Counted from the stretch's first letter, positions 25,549 through 34,767 are shown. The stretch is 53,798 nucleotides of DNA from Desulfobacterales bacterium (GCA_030834695.1 JAUQXK010000071.1:1-53798), one strand, 5' to 3'. Notes: generated from the sequence alone by a model not told the origin. A program made the numbers and translations.

Positions 25549-26697
25549 ATGTTCGATGCGGTGCTGAATGGGCTAAGCGGGCTGGGAGCGGGAGTGGCTA
25601 ATTTGCACTGGTCCAACCCCATCATGATAGCGGTGGGATGTCTCCTGCTTTATCTGGGGATCAAGAAGGATGTTGAGCCGCTTCTGCTGGTTCCGATCGG
25701 CTTCGGGGCTATTCTGATCAACATTCCTCTGGCGGATTTGATGGGCGATGAAGGTTTTCTGCGGACCATCTACAACATGGGCGTGGCCAATGAGCTCTTT
25801 CCCCTGCTCATCTTCATCGGTATCGGTGCCATGACGGATTTCGGGCCGCTGCTGGAAAACCCCAAGATATTTCTGTTGGGGGCGGCCGGCCAGTTCGGCA
25901 TTTTTCTGACGATCGGCCTGGCGCTGCTTTTCGGCTTCGACAAGCTGGATGCCGTTGCCATCGGCGTCATCGGCGCCTGCGACGGACCTACGGCGATCTA
26001 TGTGTCCTCCCGCTACGCCCCGCACCTGCTGGCGGCGGTATCGGTGGCGGCGTACTCGTACATGTCCCTGGTGCCGATCATCCAACCGCCGATCATGAGG
26101 TTTTTAACCACCGAAAAGGAACGCCAGATCAACATGTCGGAGCTCACCTCAACGACTCCGGCCTCCAAGGCCACCAAGATCGTTTTCCCGATTGTGGTGA
26201 CCATTTTCGGCGGGCTGATCGCACCCAACGGCCTGCCGCTGCTGGCCACGATCATGCTGGGCAACCTGATGAAGGAAAGCGGGGTCGTAAGCCGTCTGAC
26301 CAAGGCGACCGAGAATGAAATCACCAACGTCGTGACCCTGTTCCTCGGCATTTCGATCGGCGCCACCATGGACGGCCGCGCGTTCCTGACGCCACAGACC
26401 ATCATGATTCTGGTGTTCGGCTTTGTAGCCATTTGCCTGGATACGGCCTGCGGGGTGCTCTTCGGCAAGGCCATGTGCGTCATGACCGGTGGCCGGATCA
26501 ACCCCTTGATCGGCGCAGCCGGCATATCCGCCTACCCCATGGCGGCGCGCGTCGTTCAGAAGGAGGGCCTGAAGTACAACAAGTTCAACTTCCTGCTGAT
26601 GCATGCGGTGGGTGCCAACACCGGCGGCCAGGTCGGATCGGTCATGGCCGCCGCCATTATGCTCTCGGTGCTGAAAGGGATGGGGATCATTCCCTGA
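25549..26697 (+). CDS. Na+-translocating decarboxylase beta subunit (OadB/GcdB/MmdB family)
   Basis: The 382-residue membrane protein belongs to the beta-subunit family that couples decarboxylation of a biotin-bound carboxyl group to Na+ export. The functional residues mapped in OadB can be recognised: Asp in GACDGPTAIYVSS (equivalent of D203) and the spaced set N-P-L-I-G...S...R in NPLIGAAGISAYPMAARVV (equivalents of N373, G377, S382, R389, with the same spacing). No alpha subunit (carboxyltransferase) or biotin carrier is in the window, so it must pair with one encoded elsewhere. The gene ends 16 bases before a strong bidirectional terminator. Confidence 0.92.
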   Translation: MFDAVLNGLSGLGAGVANLHWSNPIMIAVGCLLLYLGIKKDVEPLLLVPIGFGAILINIPLADLMGDEGFLRTIYNMGVANELFPLLIFIGIGAMTDFGPLLENPKIFLLGAAGQFGIFLTIGLALLFGFDKLDAVAIGVIGACDGPTAIYVSSRYAPHLLAAVSVAAYSYMSLVPIIQPPIMRFLTTEKERQINMSELTSTTPASKATKIVFPIVVTIFGGLIAPNGLPLLATIMLGNLMKESGVVSRLTKATENEITNVVTLFLGISIGATMDGRAFLTPQTIMILVFGFVAICLDTACGVLFGKAMCVMTGGRINPLIGAAGISAYPMAARVVQKEGLKYNKFNFLLMHAVGANTGGQVGSVMAAAIMLSVLKGMGIIP

Positions 26698-26712
26698 GGT
26701 TTCGATAGGAAC

Positions 26713-26757
26713 AAAAAAAGGCCAGGCGGCTAAAGATGCCGCCCGGCCTTTTTTTAT
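26713..26757. terminator. Bidirectional intrinsic terminator between converging genes
   Basis: A-run plus stem GGCCAGGCGGC paired with GCCGCCCGGCC (one mismatch) and T-run (26713-26757). The symmetrical A and T tracts serve both the beta-subunit gene from the left and the hexapeptide-repeat gene from the right, whose stop codon lies inside it. Confidence 0.9.
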
Positions 26758-27335
26758 TTGCTGTAAAGCTTCAGATAGCCGTCTCGGAGGGAGGCGCTGG
26801 CGTCGTAGACGCCCTTCTTGTATTTCTCTTCCTTGAGGTTGATCAGCCGGAACTGTTTGGTTTCCTGGTCCGAACGAATAATGGACCCCGCCGGAACCCA
26901 GGTGTTGGCGGGAACCGTGGTGCGCATGATGACCGATCCCACGCCGACCCAAACGGATTCCTCCAAAACCGAATCGTAGACGACCGCCCGGATGGCCACG
27001 AAGCAGTCGGCCTTGATGGTGGCGGGCCCGTGGACGATGACGCCGTGGGAGATGTTGGCTCGCGGTCCGATGACCACTTCGCTTCCGGACCGTCCGTGGA
27101 TGACCACGCCATCCTGGACGCAGGCGTCTTCTCCGATGATGACCGGGTGCACCTTGCCCTTGTCGTCAACCTCATCCGCGCGGACGACCGAAAGCGGGCC
27201 GACATACACGCGGGCGCCGATCACCACGTTTCCCATGATTTGCGCACTCGGATCCACGAAGGCCGTGGGGTCGATCTTCGGCCAGTCTCCCACGGGATTC
27301 GGCCGTATTCCGTTCTTAGGTACCTGTGACGTCAT
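26754..27335 (-). CDS. Hexapeptide-repeat protein, gamma-carbonic anhydrase/CaiE-YrdA type
   Basis: The 193-residue protein is a left-handed beta-helix built from I/V-G-x-x hexads (VVIGARVYVGP..., VVIGPRANISHGVIVHGPATI...). The His residues that bind the metal in gamma-carbonic anhydrases can be placed in VVIHG and ISHGVIVHG. Related proteins include YrdA, CaiE and PaaY (thioesterase-like). The substrate is not resolvable. ATG 27335 has AGGAGGAG six bases upstream. The gene stands alone between a terminator and the epimerase genes. Confidence 0.85.
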   Translation of the reverse strand: MTSQVPKNGIRPNPVGDWPKIDPTAFVDPSAQIMGNVVIGARVYVGPLSVVRADEVDDKGKVHPVIIGEDACVQDGVVIHGRSGSEVVIGPRANISHGVIVHGPATIKADCFVAIRAVVYDSVLEESVWVGVGSVIMRTTVPANTWVPAGSIIRSDQETKQFRLINLKEEKYKKGVYDASASLRDGYLKLYSK

Positions 27336-27441
27336 CGAAGGCTCCTCCTCTGCAGTTGATGGGGTCGCATGAACGCATCCAGTCCGCACCGGAGTCAGTG
27401 CATGTGATGAAAAAAACTATATCCGCAAACGAAATTTGCTG

Positions 27442-28461
27442 TCAATGGGAATAGTAACTCCGGTACCATGCGATGAAGCGTTCGATCCCGCTGCGCAGAG
27501 GGGTCGCCGGTTTGAAGCCGACATCGGCCGTCAAATCGTCCACGTCGGCGTAAGTCGCCGGAACATCTCCGGGCTGCATGTCGAGGTATTCCTTGCGGGC
27601 CGTTCGCCCGAGAACCGCTTCGATCGTCTCGATGAAGCGATTGAGCTCCACCGGCTGGTTGTTGCCGATGTTGTAGATCTTGTAGGGAACGTAGGACGTG
27701 CCGGGGTCCGGCCGGTCGCCGCTCCAGGCCGGATTGGGCGCTGGCGGCCGCCCCATCACGCGCACGACCCCTTCGACGATGTCGTCGATGTAGGTGAAGT
27801 CGCGCTGCATGCGGCCGTGGTTGAAGACCTGAATCGGCCGGTCGTTCAGGATCGCGTCCGTGAACAGAAAAAGCGCCATGTCCGGCCGGCCCCATGGCCC
27901 GTAGACGGTGAAGAACCGCAGACCGGTGCAGGCCAGCCCGTAGAGGTGGCTGTAGGTGTGGGCCATCAGTTCGTTGGCCTTTTTGGTGGCGGCGTACAGC
28001 GACACCGGGTGGTCGACGTTGTGGTGGACCGAAAAGGGCATCCGGGTGTTCGCGCCGTAGACCGAGCTGGAGGAGGCGAAGACCAGGTGTTTGACCGCAT
28101 GGTGCCGGCAGCCCTCCAGGATGTTCGTAAAGCCGACGATGTTGGCGTCGATGTAGGCATGCGGGTTTTGCAGCGAGTATCGCACCCCGGCCTGGGCGGC
28201 CAGATTGACCACCGCATCGAAACGCTTCTCGCTGAACAGCCGGTCCATGGCGGCTCGATCGGCGAGGTCCAATCGTGCGAAGGTGAAGTGCGCATGTCCT
28301 TGGAGTTGCGCGAGGCGATCCTCCTTGAGCTTGACGCTGTAGTAGGAGTTCAGGTTGTCGAGCCCGACCACCGCAGCGCCGGTTTCCAGCAAACGCTTCG
28401 ACAGGTGATAGCCGATGAACCCGGCAGCCCCGGTCACCAGCACGTTTTTGTATTCAACCAT
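27442..28461 (-). CDS. UDP-glucuronate 4-epimerase-like extended SDR
   Basis: A 339-residue NAD-dependent epimerase. NAD loop [14 protein letters not shown] at residue ~11; [17 protein letters not shown], typical of UDP-glucuronate 4-epimerases (CapI/LspL group); SSSSVYGAN; and the catalytic Tyr-Lys in [11 protein letters not shown]. It would interconvert UDP-GlcA and UDP-GalA for surface polysaccharide. It lies 26 bases after the neighbouring epimerase gene on the same strand, forming a two-gene unit. Confidence 0.88.
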   Translation of the reverse strand: MVEYKNVLVTGAAGFIGYHLSKRLLETGAAVVGLDNLNSYYSVKLKEDRLAQLQGHAHFTFARLDLADRAAMDRLFSEKRFDAVVNLAAQAGVRYSLQNPHAYIDANIVGFTNILEGCRHHAVKHLVFASSSSVYGANTRMPFSVHHNVDHPVSLYAATKKANELMAHTYSHLYGLACTGLRFFTVYGPWGRPDMALFLFTDAILNDRPIQVFNHGRMQRDFTYIDDIVEGVVRVMGRPPAPNPAWSGDRPDPGTSYVPYKIYNIGNNQPVELNRFIETIEAVLGRTARKEYLDMQPGDVPATYADVDDLTADVGFKPATPLRSGIERFIAWYRSYYSH

Positions 28462-28487
28462 CGTTTTGGCTCCTTGTATCTTCTATG

Positions 28488-29453
28488 CTATTGAATGTCT
28501 TCTGGCAGGACGGTTTTGCGGTACCACGCGATCGTCATCTCCAGGCCTTTCTCGAAGCTCACCTGGGGAACGAAGCCCAGGTCCGTTCGCGCGGCGTCAA
28601 TGGCTGAAACGGACTGGGGGACATCCCCCGGCCGCGGCGGCTCGTGCACGGGTTTTGCGCTGGAGCCGGACAGCGCCGAGACTATTTCCCACAGTGCGCG
28701 GATGGTGACCGATCGGCCGGTGCCGACATTGAACACCTTGCCGGGGCCGCCGGGGGAATTCGCCGCGCGGATCAGGGCCTGGACCACGTCGCCGACAAAG
28801 ACAAAATCCCGGCTCTGGAGACCGTCGCCGTAGATCACCGGCACCCCGGCCGTCAATGCCTTGGTCATGAAGATGGAGATGACCCCGGAGTACGGCGAGG
28901 AAGGATCCTGCCTGGGCCCGAACACATTGAAAAAACGCAGGCTCACGGACGGCAGGCTGAACAAGCCGCTGTAGACGCGGGCGTGGTATTCGACCGCCAG
29001 CTTCTGGACCGCGTAAGGCGTCAGGGGTTTCGGCGCCATGTCCTCGCGTTTCGGCAGACGCGGGTCGTCGCCGTACACGGCGCTGGAACTGGCGAAGACA
29101 AACCGGCGGGCACCGGCACGACGCGCCGCATCGAGCACATTCAGCGAGCCGGCCTCGTTGACTTCGGCGGAGCCGACCGGATCTTGCGTGGTTTTCGGCA
29201 CCGACACCACGGCGGCCAGGTGAAACACCACTTCGCAGCCGGCCACCGCGTTTTCAACCGCTCGACGGTCGCGGATATCCCCGCGGATGAAGCGAAGTTC
29301 TCCGGCCGATGCCGGCAGATTGCGTTCGTTTCCGCTGGACAGATCGTCGAGCACGGTCACGCGGCAACCGCCGGCCAGCAACGCCTCGGCGAGATGGGAG
29401 CCGATGAACCCAGCCCCCCCGGTCACCAGGGCGCTTTTGAAGGAAATCAACAT
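28488..29453 (-). CDS. UDP-sugar 4-epimerase-like extended SDR (GalE/WbpP group)
   Basis: A 321-residue epimerase: NAD loop GGAGFIGSHLAEALL; LDDLSSGNERNL; SSSAVYGDD; catalytic Tyr-Lys TPYAVQKLAVE; and RFFNVFGPRQDPSSPYSGVIS. That run is typical of UDP-GlcNAc/Glc 4-epimerases of the WbpP type. It would make a UDP-hexose for cell-surface glycans. ATG 29453 has CAGGAG six bases upstream; the longer frame to 29513 is unsupported. It is the first gene of the two-epimerase unit. Confidence 0.87.
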   Translation of the reverse strand: MLISFKSALVTGGAGFIGSHLAEALLAGGCRVTVLDDLSSGNERNLPASAGELRFIRGDIRDRRAVENAVAGCEVVFHLAAVVSVPKTTQDPVGSAEVNEAGSLNVLDAARRAGARRFVFASSSAVYGDDPRLPKREDMAPKPLTPYAVQKLAVEYHARVYSGLFSLPSVSLRFFNVFGPRQDPSSPYSGVISIFMTKALTAGVPVIYGDGLQSRDFVFVGDVVQALIRAANSPGGPGKVFNVGTGRSVTIRALWEIVSALSGSSAKPVHEPPRPGDVPQSVSAIDAARTDLGFVPQVSFEKGLEMTIAWYRKTVLPEDIQ

Positions 29454-29720
29454 CGATTGCTCCTGAGTTGGATGAGTCGAGCAAATTGTATCCCAATACC
29501 CCCAAAAACTCAATTTGACTTAAACACCCGCCGCAGGCTATCAAAAAGCCGGACATGGCCCCGTGCGGCCGAGCCGTAAGCGCCCTTGACTTTTTTCGAT
29601 TTAATTCTACGGTCCGTCAAAGGCCATCGAAAATGCGGCCTTATTTCCCTGCGGCTGGACGCCTCTGCCGAACCGGCCGCCCGGCATGCATTAAACAACC
29701 AATCGCCCGATGGAAACGCC

Positions 29721-29954
29721 ATGCCAACCCGCATCAAACTGAAACTCTACGCCGCCCTGCAAGCGCTCGTTCCGCCGGAAGGCGAAGACTACCCCATCTC
29801 GCCGGGAATGACCGTCCAGGAGCTGCTCGGACAGCTGAATTTGCCTGCCGATAAGGCCAAGCTGATATTTGTCGACGGCAGGAAGGCCGATCTATTGTTC
29901 AAGCTGAACGGCGGTGAACGAGTGGGGATCTTTCCGCCCGTCGGCGGCGGTTGA
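29721..29954 (+). CDS. MoaD/ThiS-like sulfur-carrier protein
   Basis: The 77-residue beta-grasp protein ends in a di-glycine (FPPVGGG), the tail that is adenylated and thiocarboxylated in MoaD, ThiS and relatives. The middle has the family pattern (TVQELLGQLNLPADKAKLIFVDGRKADLLFKLNGGERVGIFPP). It is not next to molybdopterin genes and lies just before the sigma-54-controlled transporter unit. It could serve molybdo/tungsto-enzymes or act as a ubiquitin-like carrier. ATG 29721 was chosen to match the domain; the ribosome site is weak. Confidence 0.8.
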   Translation: MPTRIKLKLYAALQALVPPEGEDYPISPGMTVQELLGQLNLPADKAKLIFVDGRKADLLFKLNGGERVGIFPPVGGG

Positions 29955-29997
29955 TCGGCGCCCGGAAAGCATCCTTTCCAAATCGCAGGTTCGATCC

Positions 29998-30023
29998 TTC
30001 GGCACCCTGCCCAATATTGGGCA
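29998..30023 (+). promoter_or_regulatory. Upstream activating site for the tctCBA sigma-54 promoter
   Basis: Three half-sites are arranged in alternating direction: TTCGGCA (29998-30004), TGCCCAA (30008-30014) and TTGGGCA (30017-30023). The last two form a perfect 16-base palindrome, TGCCCAA-TA-TTGGGCA. The end of the element is 72 bp before the sigma-54 promoter. The same element, 21 of 26 positions identical, lies at 34824-34849 at the same distance from another sigma-54 promoter. The likely binder is the activator encoded at 33211-34767. Confidence 0.8.
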
Positions 30024-30094
30024 AACCCGGCCCAAAAAAGCCGGCAATTATAAAAAAATACTATTAATTTCGAATTATTATACCACTGCCGGGC

Positions 30095-30111
30095 CTGGCA
30101 AAAATCTTGCT
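30095..30111 (+). promoter_or_regulatory. Sigma-54 promoter of tctCBA
   Basis: CTGGCAAAAATCTTGCT fits the -24/-12 consensus YTGGCACGRNNNTTGCW in 15 of 17 positions, with GG and GC correctly spaced. Transcription would start about 30122, 58 bases before the tctC ATG. Confidence 0.85.
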
Positions 30112-30179
30112 TGTAGCCGGAGTGTCGTAATGGGCGGTTCATCCGGCAGCAACCAACATACTGGAAGGGAGGAATCATC

Positions 30180-31148
30180 ATGCGTCGATCAAACCGGTGG
30201 TACCACATAGTCCTGATCGTGAGCGTCGCCCTGGCGTTAGGGCTGGGGGGGCCGTGCATGGCCCAGGACAAACCGTATCCGACCAAGTCGATCACCTACC
30301 TGGTCACCTTCGACCCGGGCGGACAGTCCGACCGTGAGGCCCGTCGGCAGCAGCCGCTACTCGAAAAGAGCCTCGGCCAGAAAGTCATCGTCGATTACAA
30401 GGTGGGCGGGGGCGGCGCCCTGGGTTGGAGCGAGTTGGTGCGCTCTCAGCCGGACGGCTACCTGATGGCCGGCATCAACATCCCTCACATCATTCTGCAG
30501 CCCCTGCAGCAGCAGACCGGCTACACCACCGAGCAGATCGTGCCCGTGGCCATTTTCCAACGCACGCCGCTGGCCCTGGCCGTTCTGAAGACCGCCCCCT
30601 ACAAGGACATCAAGGAGTTCCTGGCGGCGGCCAAGGACAAGCCCGCCGACATCAGCATCGGCGGGTCCGGCACCTTCTCCGGCCACCACGTGGCCACCCT
30701 GCGCCTGCAGAAACTGGCCGGCACCAAGTTCAATTACGTGCCTTTCACCGGTGCCGCGCCGCAGATCACGGCCTTCCTGGGCGGCCACGTCAACGCCGTC
30801 TTCGGCAACTCCGACGATCTGGTCAAGCACGCCGATTCGATCCGGGTGCTGGCCGTGGCCGACGACCAGCGGTTCTTCGGATTCCCGGACACCCCCACCT
30901 TCAAAGAGTCCGGCGTCGACATGGTCGAATCCATCGATCGCGGCATCGGACTGCCGCCCAAAACCCCGGACGCCATCGTCAAGAAACTGGAAGCGGCGTT
31001 CCTGCAGATCGCCAAGGACCCCGGCATCCAGGAGCAGATGAAAAAAGAAGGCTTCGTGCCGTTGGCGCTGGGCCACCAGGAAAGCAAGGCGCACATCGAG
31101 AAAATGACGGCTGTCTACAAGGACATCGTCAAGGACATCAAGAAATAA
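30180..31148 (+). CDS. tctC: Tripartite tricarboxylate transporter solute-binding protein
   Basis: A 322-residue periplasmic receptor with a signal peptide (basic MRRSNRW, hydrophobic core, cleavage after PCMA). The mature protein shows the TctC/Bug fold: YPTKSITYLVTFDPGGQSDREARRQQP, the carboxylate loop GGGGALGWSELVRSQPDGY, and the C-terminal run DPGIQEQMKKEGFV. It captures an organic carboxylate and delivers it to TctAB. The DPGGQSDREARR loop departs from the common APGGxxDxxAR, which suggests a subfamily for a particular acid. The start has GGGAGG upstream. It is the first gene of the sigma-54-controlled tctCBA unit. The sulfolactate importer SlcHFG in other bacteria belongs to the same family. 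Confidence 0.93.
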   Translation: MRRSNRWYHIVLIVSVALALGLGGPCMAQDKPYPTKSITYLVTFDPGGQSDREARRQQPLLEKSLGQKVIVDYKVGGGGALGWSELVRSQPDGYLMAGINIPHIILQPLQQQTGYTTEQIVPVAIFQRTPLALAVLKTAPYKDIKEFLAAAKDKPADISIGGSGTFSGHHVATLRLQKLAGTKFNYVPFTGAAPQITAFLGGHVNAVFGNSDDLVKHADSIRVLAVADDQRFFGFPDTPTFKESGVDMVESIDRGIGLPPKTPDAIVKKLEAAFLQIAKDPGIQEQMKKEGFVPLALGHQESKAHIEKMTAVYKDIVKDIKK

Positions 31149-31163
31149 AGCGGGAGCCGTTGC

Positions 31164-31637
31164 GTGCTTAAGACCAAACGATCCGGCAACATCGCCAGCG
31201 GCATCATTCTGGCCATTTTGGGCCTCGTTGCGGCCTGGGCGTCGACGTCGATCGACGAAGGTGCGGGCGGGCACCTGCACCCCCGCACCTTCCCCATGCT
31301 GATCGGCCTGCTCCTGGTGGTGGGCGGTGCTGCACTGGCCGTATCCGGGGCGGTGGCCAAGGCCGCCGGGGAGCCCATCGACTGGCCGGATGAGAAGGGC
31401 TGGAAGCTCTGGCTGATCGCCCTCGCCGGTCTCGTTCTCTTCGTCGGCCTTTCGCTGCCGCTCGGCTTTCTGGTGTGCAGCTTTCTTTTTATAGCGGCGT
31501 TCATTCGCTACTTCGGCCGTTACAGCCTGCCGGTGGCGTTGGCCTGGGCCACGGGAGTGACCGTATTCATTTACATCGTTTTCATCCGGTTGCTTGACCT
31601 GACATTGCCCATGGGTCCCTTGGGGTTTCTGGCATAG
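31164..31637 (+). CDS. tctB: Tripartite tricarboxylate transporter small membrane subunit
   Basis: The 157-residue protein has four predicted membrane helices, the usual TctB layout: SGNIASGIILAILGLVAAW, FPMLIGLLLVVGGAALAV, WLIALAGLVLFVGLSLPLGFLVCSF and LPVALAWATGVTVFIYIVF. It starts at GTG 31164 behind CGGGAG, 15 bases after tctC, and ends 20 bases before tctA. It stabilises the TctA channel and takes part in carboxylate/cation import. Confidence 0.92.
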   Translation: MLKTKRSGNIASGIILAILGLVAAWASTSIDEGAGGHLHPRTFPMLIGLLLVVGGAALAVSGAVAKAAGEPIDWPDEKGWKLWLIALAGLVLFVGLSLPLGFLVCSFLFIAAFIRYFGRYSLPVALAWATGVTVFIYIVFIRLLDLTLPMGPLGFLA

Positions 31638-31657
31638 TTGATTCGCAGAGGTGCTGA

Positions 31658-33166
31658 ATGGAAGCCTGGTCTTCCCTGCTGAACGGTTTTGCCGCCGCAC
31701 TGACGCCGTACAATCTGCTTTTCGCCCTGATCGGCAGCATTGCCGGAACCCTGGTGGGAGTGCTGCCGGGCCTGGGGCCGACGGCGGCCATCGCCATGCT
31801 GCTGCCGCTGGCCTCGCACCTGGACCCGGCCCCGGCCATCATCATGATGGCGGCCATCTATTACGGGGCCATGTACGGCGGCTCGACCACCTCGATCCTG
31901 GTGAACATCCCCGGCGAAGCCTCCTCGGTGCCCACGGCCATGGAGGGCTACCAGCTCAACCTCCAGGGCCGCGGCGGGCCGGCCCTGGGGATATCCGCCC
32001 TGGCTTCGTTCGCGGCCGGAACCATGGGCGTGGTGGGCCTCACGTTCTTCGCACCGGTGTTGTCACGGACGGCCCTGGCCTTCGGTCCCCCGGAATACTT
32101 CGCCCTGACCTTCCTGGGCCTGAGCCTGGTGGTGAGCCTGTCCGGCCGGGATCTCGGCAAGGGGCTGCTTTCGGCCCTGCTGGGCCTGCTGACGGCCGCG
32201 ATCGGCCTGGATCCGCTGACCGGAGTGGCGCGGCTGACGTTCGGCTCCATGGAACTCATGGCCGGCATCGACTTCGTCCCGATCATCATGGGACTCTTCG
32301 CCATCAGTGAAATCCTGACCAACGCCGAGAAAGAAACCAAGTGCATCCTGGAAGCCAAGCGCATCGAGTGGCTGCCCACCTGGCAAGACATAAAGGATAC
32401 CTGGGCGGCTACGACCCGCTCGGGCGTCATCGGCTTCCTGGCTGGTCTCATCCCCGGCTGCAGCCCGGCGGTCACCTCCTTCATGGTCTACGACCTGGAA
32501 AAGCGCTTCTCCAAGCACCCGGAACGTTTCGGCAAGGGCGCCATGGATGCCGTGGCCGCCGTGGAGGGCTCCAACAACGCCACGGCCAGCGGCGGGTTCG
32601 TGCCGCTTTTCGCCTTCGGCATCCCGTCGGGCCCGGCCCTGGCGGTGCTGCTCGGCGGTTTTCTGATGTACGGACTACAGCCCGGGCCGCGGCTCATGCA
32701 GGAACAGCCGGCCCTGCTGTGGACCATCATCGCCAGCATGTACATCGGAAATGTCATGCTGCTGGTGCTGAACCTGCCCCTCGTCGGGCTGTGGGCGCGC
32801 ATGGCGCTGATCCCCTTCCCCATCCTCGGCCCGATGATCGCCGTCTTCACCCTGATCGGCGCCTACAGCCTGCGCCATTCTTTTTTCGACCTCTGGATCA
32901 GCCTGATCTTCGGCGTGGTCGGCTATCTGATGCGCAAGTTCGATTTTCCCGTTGCGCCCATGGTCCTGGCCACCGTGCTGGCCAAGCTGATGGAAACCTC
33001 CTTCATGCAGTCGCTGGTCCTGTCCAAGGGTTCGCCGCTGATTTTCTTCACGCGGCCCATTTCGATCGCCTTCATCGTGCTGACGGCCGTTTCGGTTGTT
33101 AGTGGAACCCTGCTGCGTCGAAAGGCCCGGGCGCAGCAAGTCGAACTCGAAGAATCCGACTCCTGA
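31658..33166 (+). CDS. tctA: Tripartite tricarboxylate transporter large membrane subunit
   Basis: The 502-residue channel subunit has about 12 membrane helices. The conserved TctA sequences GVLPGLGPTAAIAMLLPL, MYGGSTTSILVNIPGEASSV and GLIPGCSPAVTSFM are present, as is SNNATASGGFVPLFAFGIPSGPALAVLLGG. It forms the cation-coupled import path for the acid bound by TctC. Its stop is followed at once by a terminator. A ribosome site GAGGTG precedes the ATG. Confidence 0.94.
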   Translation: MEAWSSLLNGFAAALTPYNLLFALIGSIAGTLVGVLPGLGPTAAIAMLLPLASHLDPAPAIIMMAAIYYGAMYGGSTTSILVNIPGEASSVPTAMEGYQLNLQGRGGPALGISALASFAAGTMGVVGLTFFAPVLSRTALAFGPPEYFALTFLGLSLVVSLSGRDLGKGLLSALLGLLTAAIGLDPLTGVARLTFGSMELMAGIDFVPIIMGLFAISEILTNAEKETKCILEAKRIEWLPTWQDIKDTWAATTRSGVIGFLAGLIPGCSPAVTSFMVYDLEKRFSKHPERFGKGAMDAVAAVEGSNNATASGGFVPLFAFGIPSGPALAVLLGGFLMYGLQPGPRLMQEQPALLWTIIASMYIGNVMLLVLNLPLVGLWARMALIPFPILGPMIAVFTLIGAYSLRHSFFDLWISLIFGVVGYLMRKFDFPVAPMVLATVLAKLMETSFMQSLVLSKGSPLIFFTRPISIAFIVLTAVSVVSGTLLRRKARAQQVELEESDS

Positions 33167-33191
33167 AAATTCAGTTTTTGGCTGAATTTTT
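33167..33191 (+). terminator. Terminator of tctCBA
   Basis: AAATTCAG (33167-33174) pairs with CTGAATTT (33182-33189), followed by TT. It directly follows the tctA stop. The facing regulator gene ends at 33211, so it may serve both. Confidence 0.7.
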
Positions 33192-33210
33192 AATTCAATG
33201 ATTTCAATAG

Positions 33211-34767
33211 CTATTTAAGATAATCTTCAGGCTGGATGTGAAGCTTCTTGATGCGGTATTGGAGCGTGGAGCGCGGCAGCCCCAGGAGTTTGGCAGCGCC
33301 CTGCCCGCCGCCGAGAACGCCGCGGGTCTTGGTGAGCGCCTTCAGGATGTGCTCGCGTTCGTTATCCCTCAAGCTCGCCACTTCATCTGGAACCTTCTGT
33401 CCCTGCGGCCGCGCCGATTCGAGAATTTTCGTGACGTCCTCGGCTGAAATCCGGTCGCCGGCCCGGAGGATGACCAGCCGTTTGACGAGATTCTTCAGCT
33501 CCCGCACGTTGCCCGGCCATGCATATCCGCTCAGGCGATCCAAGGCACGCTGGCTGTAGACCGGCTCGGGACGGTTCATCTGCCGTGCCTGGATCTGGTT
33601 CAGCCGGGTCATCAGCACGGGAACATCCTCCTTCCGCTCTCTCAGCGGCGGCACGTGGATCGATACGATGTTCAGCCGATAGAAAAGATCCTCCCGGAAG
33701 GTGCCGGCCCGGATGCTTGCCTGAAGGTCCTTGTTCGTGGCGGCGATGACCCGGCAGTCGATCGGCACGGGCCGGCTGTCACCGACCCGTTCGAACCGGT
33801 TGTCCTGGAGAATGTGCAGCAGCTTGGCCTGCAGGCCGATCGGCAGTTCGGCGATTTCGTCCAAAAAAATGGTGCCGCCGTGCGCCAGTTCGAAGCGACC
33901 GACGCGATGGTGGCTGGCGCCCGTGAAGGCGCCCTTGGCATGGCCGAAGAGTTCGCTTTCAAACAGAGACGTTGCCAGGGCCGGGCAGTTGGTCTTCACG
34001 AACAACCGATTGCACCGCGAGCTCAGATTGTGGATGCAGTGCGCCAGGTAATCCTTGCCGGTTCCGGTCTCGCCCGTGATCAAGACAGTGGCGTCGGTGT
34101 CGGCCGACTGCCGGATGGTTTTCATGATGTCCGCCATCGCGGCCGATGCGTAGAAGAATTCGTCCTGCTGATAGTCGTCGCTGCTTTGCAGAAGGTAGTT
34201 CTTCTCGCGCTCGAGGCTCCGGTTCAGCCTCTCCAACTCGGCGTAAGCCAGCATGTTGTCGACGGCGATCGCCACCTGCCGCGAGACCTCGGTCAGCACC
34301 TGTGTGAGTTCGGTGATGTGCTCGGGCGCGCTGCGGAACGAAAAGTGGATCGAGCCCAGGATCCGGTTGCGCACCAGCATCGGAAAAGCCATGGTGGCGT
34401 TCAGCCCGGCCTTGACCATGGCGCCGATCGAGGACAAGTCGGTGTACCGCTGCAAGTCGTCGATGATGGTCGGCTGGCGCGACTGGACCACCATGCGCGC
34501 GATCGCCCCGTCGGCCAGCGGCCGGCTGTGCCGCGTCATGACGCCGCCGGGTTGGACGCCTTCGGCGGCGGCGAAATAGCTGATGGATTGGGTCTTGGGG
34601 TCGTAAAGGTTGATGGCCATGCGGTCGAAGGCGAAGTGCTTGCGCAACTCCTTGGCCAGTGCCTGAAAAAGGTCTTCCCGGTTGGTCTGGGTGACCACGG
34701 CATTGTTGATTTCGAGAAGCATCTTGTAGCGTGTCTCGGTATTCCAGCGCATGTCCCACCCGCTCAT
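33211..34767 (-). CDS. GAF-domain sigma-54-dependent transcription activator
   Basis: The protein has about 518 residues. An N-terminal GAF-like sensor (RYKMLLEINNAVVTQTNREDLF to VDNMLAYAELERL) is joined by a short helix to an AAA+ domain with Walker A GETGTGKD, the sigma-54 contact loop GAFTGA, Walker B GGTIFLDEIAEL and the arginine-finger region. A C-terminal Fis-type HTH follows (AAKLLGLPRSTLQYRIKKL). It lies between two units that each have a sigma-54 promoter and a shared upstream element, so it is the likely activator of both. The GAF domain would sense a ligand, perhaps the imported acid or a product. The start is uncertain: ATG 34767 or 34752, both with a weak ribosome site. Confidence 0.92.
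   Translation of the reverse strand: MSGWDMRWNTETRYKMLLEINNAVVTQTNREDLFQALAKELRKHFAFDRMAINLYDPKTQSISYFAAAEGVQPGGVMTRHSRPLADGAIARMVVQSRQPTIIDDLQRYTDLSSIGAMVKAGLNATMAFPMLVRNRILGSIHFSFRSAPEHITELTQVLTEVSRQVAIAVDNMLAYAELERLNRSLEREKNYLLQSSDDYQQDEFFYASAAMADIMKTIRQSADTDATVLITGETGTGKDYLAHCIHNLSSRCNRLFVKTNCPALATSLFESELFGHAKGAFTGASHHRVGRFELAHGGTIFLDEIAELPIGLQAKLLHILQDNRFERVGDSRPVPIDCRVIAATNKDLQASIRAGTFREDLFYRLNIVSIHVPPLRERKEDVPVLMTRLNQIQARQMNRPEPVYSQRALDRLSGYAWPGNVRELKNLVKRLVILRAGDRISAEDVTKILESARPQGQKVPDEVASLRDNEREHILKALTKTRGVLGGGQGAAKLLGLPRSTLQYRIKKLHIQPEDYLK

Noticed and set aside
30357-31700. 447-codon open frame on the - strand
   Set aside because: Antisense to tctC and tctB, which have clear family features and ribosome sites.
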